NCBI GenBank assembly: GCA_029561145.1
Contig: JAKQJM010000057.1
Span: 1-64,000 of the forward strand
Length of the DNA stretch: 64,000 nucleotides
Reading direction: 5' to 3'
Origin: Pseudomonadota bacterium
Lineage (GTDB): Bacteria > Pseudomonadota > Gammaproteobacteria > Xanthomonadales > Rhodanobacteraceae
The notes beneath the pieces were generated by a model. It was not told where the DNA came from. It saw only the letters and a program-made list of their open reading frames with translations, and did not search any database. The position numbers were made by a program, and so were the translations under genes. Positions 57,810 to 64,000 of the stretch are shown piece by piece; position 1 is the stretch's first letter; every line of letters begins with the position of its first letter.

Positions 57810-59594
57810 TCAGTGCGCCGACCAGACCACCTCGACGAATCCCGAACGCTCCGGCGTGTTGTAGCCATAGGCCAGCTCGTAGTCCTTGTCGGTCAGGTTC
57901 TCGATACGGGCGAGCAGCTTCCACTCGGGAGTCAGTACCCAGCTGGCGCGCAGGTTGAGCAGGGTGTAACCCGGCAATTCGATGCCGCCCACGTCGACAC
58001 GCTTGCCCGAGCGGACGAGTTCGGCGCCGGCGCGGATCGTTTCGCCGAATGAGCGTTCGACGCTGCCGCTGAACTTCTGCCTCGGGCGGCGCAACAACTG
58101 CGCATCGGTGTCTTCATTGCGCGGATCCTGCCACGTGAAGGCAGTGTCGAAGCGCCACGCCCCGACGGTCCTGTCGTAGCCGAACTCTGCTCCCTTGATG
58201 CGCGCGCGCGCGACGTTCTCGGCCTGGAAGTCGATGCCGCTGAAACTGATCAGGTTGCGTATGCGCGTCTCGTAGAAGTTGGCCTTGAGGTGCTGGTCTT
58301 GTCCCGGAATGAACTCGAAGCCGACTTCGCTGCTGCGCGAGGTTTCCGGATCGAGACCGGGATTGCCGGCGAACATGCCGCCGAAACCGGGCGAATACAG
58401 CTCGTTGAGTGTCGGCCCGCGGAATCCCTGGCCGTGGCTTGCGTAGGCGCGCGCGGCATCGTTGAAACGCCAGCCCGCAGCGACCGAGCCCGTCGAGTGG
58501 TTGCCGAACACGCTGTTGTGGTCGCTGCGCAGGGACACCTCGCTGTCGAATGCACCCACGCCGATTTGCCAGCCGGCATAGATGCCGGTGTTGCTGCGGC
58601 TTTCCTTGTAGTTATCGCGATTCTCGCCACGTTCGTGCAGCGATTCGATGCCGAGGACTAGATGCTGTTCCCGTGAAAGTGCGATCTCGTTCTGCCAGCC
58701 CAATGAGGTGCGGCGCGATTCATAGGCGCCGAAGTAGGCTGGCGTTGCGTAGTCTTCGCTGCTGCCGCCGAGCATGAGGCGATGCTGCCAGACCGGTGTG
58801 ACCGATCCGCTGAGGGCGAGGTTGAAAGCCTGTTCGGTGAAATCCGAATAGCCGCCGGCGAACTCGGTCGTGCCCTGGCTGCGGATCAGTGCGCCCTCCA
58901 GCCTCTGTTCGCCCCAGCGTTGATCGGCGCGCGCCGCGAGATGACGGTTGCGCAGGCCGTGGTCCTTGTCTTCGTAGCCGAAGCCGTTCTCGTTCTGGCT
59001 CGGGAATCCGTCTTCGTCCCGCGCACCGAGCTGGACGCTGAAACCGCCGCTTTCACCGCGATGGCCGACACCGACATCAGCCTTGGCATCGCCGTAGCTG
59101 CCATAGCCCACGGCCACGCGCGGTCCGTCGAGGCTGCGCGTGAAGATCTGGATGACGCCGCCGATCGCATCGGAACCCCAGTAGCTTGCGCGCGGGCCTC
59201 GCACGATCTCGATGCGTTCGATCGTTGCGAGCGGCAGGGTTTCCCAGGTGAATACACCGGTGCCCAGCGCCGAGACTCGGACACCGTCGATCAGGACGAG
59301 GACGTGATTGTTGTTGGTGCCACGCAGGAACACCGAAGTCTGGCCGCCGGGCCCGCCGGTGCGGGCGATGTCGACGCCGGCTTGAAGGCGCAGCAGATCG
59401 CTGATGTCGCGCGTTGCGCTGGCCTCGATCTGCGCGCGGGTGATCACACTGACATCGGCGAGCGTGTCATCGACCGTCTGCGTGACGCGAGTCGCGGTCA
59501 CGATGACGTCGGGTTGCAGGGTCGCCTCGTCGGCGAAGGCGGACGCGCTGAAAACGGCAAGCATGCCGAGGCACAACAGGGAAGATCGACGCAT
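57810..59594 (-). CDS. btuB: TonB-dependent receptor, BtuB-like (cobalamin)
   Basis: DVIVTATRVTQTVDDTLADVSVITRAQIE plug; SVFLRGTNNNHVLVLIDGVRV; cobalamin riboswitch upstream. Confidence 0.92.
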   Translation of the reverse strand: MRRSSLLCLGMLAVFSASAFADEATLQPDVIVTATRVTQTVDDTLADVSVITRAQIEASATRDISDLLRLQAGVDIARTGGPGGQTSVFLRGTNNNHVLVLIDGVRVSALGTGVFTWETLPLATIERIEIVRGPRASYWGSDAIGGVIQIFTRSLDGPRVAVGYGSYGDAKADVGVGHRGESGGFSVQLGARDEDGFPSQNENGFGYEDKDHGLRNRHLAARADQRWGEQRLEGALIRSQGTTEFAGGYSDFTEQAFNLALSGSVTPVWQHRLMLGGSSEDYATPAYFGAYESRRTSLGWQNEIALSREQHLVLGIESLHERGENRDNYKESRSNTGIYAGWQIGVGAFDSEVSLRSDHNSVFGNHSTGSVAAGWRFNDAARAYASHGQGFRGPTLNELYSPGFGGMFAGNPGLDPETSRSSEVGFEFIPGQDQHLKANFYETRIRNLISFSGIDFQAENVARARIKGAEFGYDRTVGAWRFDTAFTWQDPRNEDTDAQLLRRPRQKFSGSVERSFGETIRAGAELVRSGKRVDVGGIELPGYTLLNLRASWVLTPEWKLLARIENLTDKDYELAYGYNTPERSGFVEVVWSAH

Positions 59595-59724
59595 GATGGA
59601 TACTCCGGACGCACACCCGCGAAAACCAGGTGATTGCTCGGGCCAACAAGCGCGCATGGACGTAGCCATGAATGCCCGTCCGTTGCCCGCCGCAACGCCT
59701 GGAACTGTCGACGTCTTCGACGTC

Positions 59725-59910
59725 AGCCACGGGCCGGTCTCCGGGCTTGCAAGCGATGCCGGGGCATCGGCCTGATCACCTTCCCGTGCGCACGGCACAG
59801 TGGTCAATCGATCAGGTTTGGCTTGCCTACCGTTGCGGGGGCAGCGCCGGAATTGCGATGGATTGCGGACCGGCTTCCCGTTTCACCCGATCAAACGATC
59901 AGGCACCTGT
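59725..59910 (-). promoter_or_regulatory. Cobalamin riboswitch
   Basis: Minus strand reads GGTGCC...GTGAAACGGGAAGCCGGTCC...GGCGCTGCCCCCGCAACGGTA...CCACTG...GGGAAGG...GCAAGCCCGGAGACCGGCC, 130 nt upstream of btuB. Confidence 0.9.
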
Positions 59911-60012
59911 GGCGCGCGCAGTGTACCGGAAAGTCGCGGCTACGGACCGGGCGGGGATCGGAAATCGGGAGGCTTCCCGCTGTCGTGTCGCGCGGTCTCC
60001 CGGTCACCCGCT

Positions 60013-61188
60013 TCATCGCGCCAGATAACGCATCGCATCGGCCAGGCCGTGCGGCGTCAGCGGATACATCTTGTCGTCGACCAGCTCACGCACGAAATCG
60101 GTCGACGGTGTGTAGCGCCAGCGCTCGATCGGTGTCGGATTGATCCAGACAAGCTTGCGGAAACGCTCCTTGAGGCGCTGGAACCAGATCGAGCCGGGTT
60201 CCTCGTTCCAGTATTCGACGCTGCCGCCGGCATGCGTGATTTCGTATGGGCCCATTGCCGCATCGCCGACAAAGACGACCTTGTGATCCGGGTTGTAGCG
60301 GCGCAGCACTTCGCGCGTCGATGTCGCCTCGCTGCTGCGGCGCAGGTTGTCGCGCCAGACGTGGTCATAGATGAAATTGTGGAAGTAGAAATGTTCGAGT
60401 CGCTTGAACTCGGATCGTGCGGCGCCGAACAAGGCCTCGCAGGCGTAGACGTGCTCGTCCATCGAGCCACCGACATCGAGAAACAGCAGGACCTTGACCG
60501 CATTGTGGCGCTCCGGGCGCAGGCGGATATCAAGCATGCCGCCTTCGCGCGCCGTGGCGGCGATGGTGCCATCGAGATCGAGTTCCTCGGCTGCTCCTTC
60601 GCGTGCGAAACGGCGCAGCCGGCGCAGGGCGATCTTGAGATTGCGCGGGCCGAGTTCGGCGTCGGCATCGAGATTGCGGTAGACGCGCTGGTCCCAGACC
60701 TTCGCTGCCATGCGCCCACCGCCTTGCGTGCCGACCCGGATTCCGCCGGGATGGAAGCCGCCCGCTCCGAACGGGCTCGTGCCGCCCGTGCCGATCCAGC
60801 GGTTGCCGCCGGAATGACGCTCCTTCTGCTCCTCGAGACGCCGGCGGAATTCCTCCATGAGTCGGTCGAGGCCACCGAGCGATTCGATCTTCGCCTTCTC
60901 CTCGTCGGTCAGCAGGCGCTGCAGGCTCTGGCGCAGCCATTCATCAGGCACCGCGGCCAGTTGCTCGGGTGCAATCGTCTCGATGCCGCCGAGATACTGG
61001 CCGAAGGCGCGATCAAACCGATCGAAATGACGCTCATCCTTGACCAGGATCGTGCGAGCCAGCGCGTGCAGGGCATCGTGGTCGGCAAAGGCGAAGTCGG
61101 CTTCGAGCGCGGCCATCAGGTCGAGCCACTCGCGCAGGCTCACCGGTACGCGGGCAGCGCGCAGGGCCTCGAACAGTCCGATCAGCAT
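60013..61188 (-). CDS. VWA domain-containing protein (CoxE-like)
   Basis: VKVLLFLDVGGSMDEHVYACEALF; located downstream of MoxR-type ATPase. Confidence 0.87.
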   Translation of the reverse strand: MLIGLFEALRAARVPVSLREWLDLMAALEADFAFADHDALHALARTILVKDERHFDRFDRAFGQYLGGIETIAPEQLAAVPDEWLRQSLQRLLTDEEKAKIESLGGLDRLMEEFRRRLEEQKERHSGGNRWIGTGGTSPFGAGGFHPGGIRVGTQGGGRMAAKVWDQRVYRNLDADAELGPRNLKIALRRLRRFAREGAAEELDLDGTIAATAREGGMLDIRLRPERHNAVKVLLFLDVGGSMDEHVYACEALFGAARSEFKRLEHFYFHNFIYDHVWRDNLRRSSEATSTREVLRRYNPDHKVVFVGDAAMGPYEITHAGGSVEYWNEEPGSIWFQRLKERFRKLVWINPTPIERWRYTPSTDFVRELVDDKMYPLTPHGLADAMRYLAR

Positions 61189-61193
61189 GACGG

Positions 61194-62069
61194 TCAGCCG
61201 CGGCTCTGGCGCCGATGCATGAAGGCCAGGCGCTCAAGCAACTGGACGTCCTGTTCGTTCTTGATCAACGCGCCGTACAACGGCGGGATCGCCTTGGCGG
61301 CATCGCGCTCGCGCAAGACCGCAAGCGGGATCTGGTCGGCAAGCAGGAGCTTGAGCCAGTCGATCAACTCGGAGGTCGAGGGTTTTTTCTTCAATCCTGG
61401 AATCTCGCGCAATTCGAAGAACATCTCGAGGGCGCGTGCGACGAGATCCTCGGCGATCTTCGGAAAATGCACGGCGACGATGCTTTCCAGCGTGGCCCGG
61501 TCAGGGAACGCGATGTAGTGGAAGAAGCAGCGGCGCAGGAACGCGTCAGGCAGCTCCTTCTCGTTGTTCGAGGTGATCACGATGATCGGCCGCTGGCGTG
61601 CACGCACGGTCGCGCCGGTTTCGTAGACATGGAATTCCATGCGATCGAGTTCGAGCAGCAGGTCATTCGGAAACTCGATGTCGGCCTTGTCGATCTCGTC
61701 GATCAGCAACACTGCGCGACGATCGCAATCGAATGCGTCCCACATCTTGCCGCGCCGGATGTAGTTGCCGACGTCCTGCACGCGCGGATCGCCAAGCTGG
61801 GAATCGCGCAGGCGGCTGACCGCGTCGTATTCGTAGAGCCCCTGTTGCGCCTTGGTCGTCGATTTGACGTGCCAGGTGAACAACGGCGCATCGATCGCGC
61901 GCGCCACTTCCTCTGCCAGCAAGGTCTTGCCGGTGCCGGGTTCGCCCTTGATCAGCAGGGGGCGCTCCAGCGTGATCGCCGCGTTGACGGCGAGCTTCAG
62001 TTCATCGGTGGCGACATAACGGTCGGTGCCGGAAAATTTCATTGCAGGGGCTTCCTGGTTGTTCGTCAT
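61194..62069 (-). CDS. MoxR-family AAA ATPase
   Basis: RPLLIKGEPGTGKTLLAEEVA Walker A; VLLIDEIDKAD Walker B. Confidence 0.93.
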   Translation of the reverse strand: MTNNQEAPAMKFSGTDRYVATDELKLAVNAAITLERPLLIKGEPGTGKTLLAEEVARAIDAPLFTWHVKSTTKAQQGLYEYDAVSRLRDSQLGDPRVQDVGNYIRRGKMWDAFDCDRRAVLLIDEIDKADIEFPNDLLLELDRMEFHVYETGATVRARQRPIIVITSNNEKELPDAFLRRCFFHYIAFPDRATLESIVAVHFPKIAEDLVARALEMFFELREIPGLKKKPSTSELIDWLKLLLADQIPLAVLRERDAAKAIPPLYGALIKNEQDVQLLERLAFMHRRQSRG

Positions 62070-62136
62070 TGCGTCGATTCCGCAGCAGGCGTCCAAGATA
62101 TTTTTGGGGTGCGATCCGAAACTGCGTGAATCGCTC

Positions 62137-62340
62137 CTACTCGCGATCGGTCGTGGTATTCACGTCGGTCAATTCGCCGGCATCGTCGATACGCAGACGC
62201 ACCTCGATCGGACGACAGCAGATCGCGCAGTCCTCGACATAGGCCTGGCTGCCAGCCGAGCAGTCGACCGTGGTCTCGAAGGCCTCGCCACAATACGGGC
62301 AATGCAGGGTTACTGACTCAAGCACTTGGCCTCCGGCCAT
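62137..62340 (-). CDS. CPXCG motif-containing cysteine-rich protein
   Basis: LHCPYCGEAFETTVDCSAGSQAYVEDCAICCRPIEV. Confidence 0.92.
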   Translation of the reverse strand: MAGGQVLESVTLHCPYCGEAFETTVDCSAGSQAYVEDCAICCRPIEVRLRIDDAGELTDVNTTTDRE

Positions 62341-63511
62341 CGTCGGCAGGAGCTGGCAGGAACATCGCGATCACGTCGTTGAGGAAGCGCTGGCCTTCGT
62401 CCGTCGCGCGAAGGATCTCGAGTCCTTCGCGGATCCAGCCCTGCTTCCTCGCCGCTGCGAGTGTCGACGCGATCGCTTCGATGCCAAGTCCGGTACGTTG
62501 CGGAAATTCGTTCATCGGCACGCCATCGACCAGGCGCAATGCATTCATCATGTATTCGAAGGGTAGATCCAGCGACGCGATTTCGACGGTACTGGCGGTC
62601 GCGCGTGGTGCCCCGGCGTGGTCGAGATAGGCGCGCGGCGTTCGTTGCTTGGCGCGTCGTCGAATCGTTCCGCTCGCCGCATCGGTCAGCTTGCCATGTG
62701 CGCCTGCGCCAATGCCCAGATAGTCGCCGAATTCCCAGTAGTTGAGGTTGTGCGTCGAGCGTCGGCCCGCCTGGGCGTATGCCGAGATCTCGTATTGCGC
62801 GTAGCCGGCATCGGCGAGCATCTGCTGGCAATGCTCCTGCATGTCCCAGGCAGCGTCGCTGTCGGGGAGAGTCGGCGGACGCGCCGCGAACAACGTATTC
62901 GGTTCGATCGTGAGTTGGTAGTGCGAGATGTGCGTCGGTGCGAGTGCGATCGCCTGCTCGATATCACGTGCCGCGCCAGCGAGATCCTGATCCGGCAATG
63001 CATACATCAGATCGATGTTGAAATTGTCGAAACCGGCCTCGCGCGCCTCGCCGACGACGCGTGCCGCGTCGCTGGCCGAGTGGATGCGTCCGAGTCGATG
63101 CAGTTTTTCGTCGTCGAAACTCTGCACGCCGAAACTGATGCGATTGACCCCGGCGCCGCGATAGCCGTCGAAACGGCCATGCTCGACCGTGCCCGGATTG
63201 GTTTCAAGCGTGATCTCGATGTCGCGATCGAAGGACAGTCGCTTGCCGACCCCATCGAGGATCCGCGCAATCGCATCCGGCGAGAACAGGCTCGGCGTGC
63301 CGCCACCGAAGAAAATGCTGCGCAGGGGCCGATCCGCCAGCGCCTCGCCGAAGTCCGCGAGGTCGCGATCCAGGTCGGCGAGCAGCGCGGTCACATAGGC
63401 GTCCTGCGGCAATCCACCGACCTGCGCGTGCGAATTGAAATCGCAGTACGGACATTTCTTCACGCACCAGGGGATGTGGATATAGAGCGACAGGGGCGGG
63501 GCGATCAGCAT
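62318..63511 (-). CDS. hemW: Radical SAM family heme chaperone HemW
   Basis: SLYIHIPWCVKKCPYCDFNSH; RSIFFGGGTPSLFSPDAI; INRISFGVQSFDDEKL. Confidence 0.94.
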   Translation of the reverse strand: MLIAPPLSLYIHIPWCVKKCPYCDFNSHAQVGGLPQDAYVTALLADLDRDLADFGEALADRPLRSIFFGGGTPSLFSPDAIARILDGVGKRLSFDRDIEITLETNPGTVEHGRFDGYRGAGVNRISFGVQSFDDEKLHRLGRIHSASDAARVVGEAREAGFDNFNIDLMYALPDQDLAGAARDIEQAIALAPTHISHYQLTIEPNTLFAARPPTLPDSDAAWDMQEHCQQMLADAGYAQYEISAYAQAGRRSTHNLNYWEFGDYLGIGAGAHGKLTDAASGTIRRRAKQRTPRAYLDHAGAPRATASTVEIASLDLPFEYMMNALRLVDGVPMNEFPQRTGLGIEAIASTLAAARKQGWIREGLEILRATDEGQRFLNDVIAMFLPAPADDGRRPSA

Positions 63512-63649
63512 CCGCACATTGTAGTCGCCGCGTTGCCGGGCAGCGCATCGGATGAGGCGGGAACCTGTGGGATGTTCGAGCGTTCGTTCAGGCAGATCGT
63601 GCATTTCCGCCAGCAGCGCTCACTCGAAGCGCGCTCGGGATCGCGTTCC

Positions 63650-63769
63650 GTTGATTTCCGATTTCCGCAAGCGACAGGATGCGCTGGATGATCCGTTTGA
63701 CGTCATGTGTCGGAAAGCTCGCAGGTCCTTGGCTACGGATTTCCTGAAGGCCAGCTCAAAGCTGTCCAT
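63650..63769 (-). pseudogene. Frameshifted and truncated RelE/ParE-family toxin remnant
   Basis: Frame 1 MDSFELAFRKSVAKDLRA, then after a single-base slip PTHDVKRIIQRILSLAE; no C-terminal half found. Confidence 0.5.
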
Positions 63770-63890
63770 GCGCCTTCGGATCCTTGTGCAGCGCCTTGCA
63801 GGGGATGACAGGTTTCGCAACACGATCCTCGAAAACCTGGAGATCCTCCTGGCCTTCGCGCAGCGCCAACCGGATGACGTCGTTGAACAT
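63756..63890 (-). CDS. Short antitoxin-like ORF (44 aa)
   Basis: MFNDVIRLALREGQEDLQVFEDRVAKPVIPCKALHKDPKAHGQL; strong SD AAGGAGACAAATG; stop overlaps the start of a RelE-like reading frame. Confidence 0.5.
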   Translation of the reverse strand: MFNDVIRLALREGQEDLQVFEDRVAKPVIPCKALHKDPKAHGQL

Positions 63891-64000
63891 TTGTCTCCTT
63901 GCCAGACGTAGCCGGCACGATAGCTGACCCGACGCCGGATCGATGGGCATGCCGCGTGCCTCGCTGTGCGGCCATGGGTTGTCGCAAACACTGAGATGGA

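Noticed and set aside
1-64000. CRISPR arrays, tRNA/rRNA genes, IS elements or prophage
   Set aside because: No regularly spaced direct repeats, no cloverleaf/GGTTCRANTCC blocks and no transposase or integrase motifs recognised on reading.

Overview
High-GC gammaproteobacterial chromosomal segment. Gene content and codon style look Xanthomonadales/Rhodanobacteraceae-like (inference). About 45 protein genes are supportable. I see no rRNA, tRNA or CRISPR.

0-25.5 kb, plus ~30.8-34.2 kb, is an unusual accessory-looking region. It holds four paralogous modules, each a TIGR02999-like ECF sigma factor next to a membrane Ser/Thr kinase with a TPR ectodomain. Interspersed are six secreted proteins of unrelated folds (choice-of-anchor/beta-helix, FG-GAP-like, delta-60 repeat, CBM-like) that all end in the same short C-terminal tail, roughly D-x-[IVL]-[IL]-F-x-[DNSE]-[GD]-F. 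Upstream of the three tandem beta-helix genes I find a bipartite promoter-like motif with exactly conserved spacing, TGTCGGT-N16-CGTCC. My hypothesis is a periplasmic-TPR-sensing, kinase-activated sigma circuit that drives secreted proteins carrying a possibly uncharacterised C-terminal signal.

The remainder (25.9-64 kb) is more ordinary: an LTA-synthase-like phosphotransferase, glnE, RutE-like nitroreductase, YceI, Yip1, glycosyltransferase/O-antigen ligase, DUF3999/DUF2339, LpxL-like, waaA, TolC, Pcm, an RND efflux pair with TetR, PilZ, DUF1631, btuB with a cobalamin riboswitch, VWA/MoxR, a CPXCG protein, hemW, and a decayed RelBE-like remnant at the right end. All calls were made by eye from the sequence and ORF track; no searches were run.
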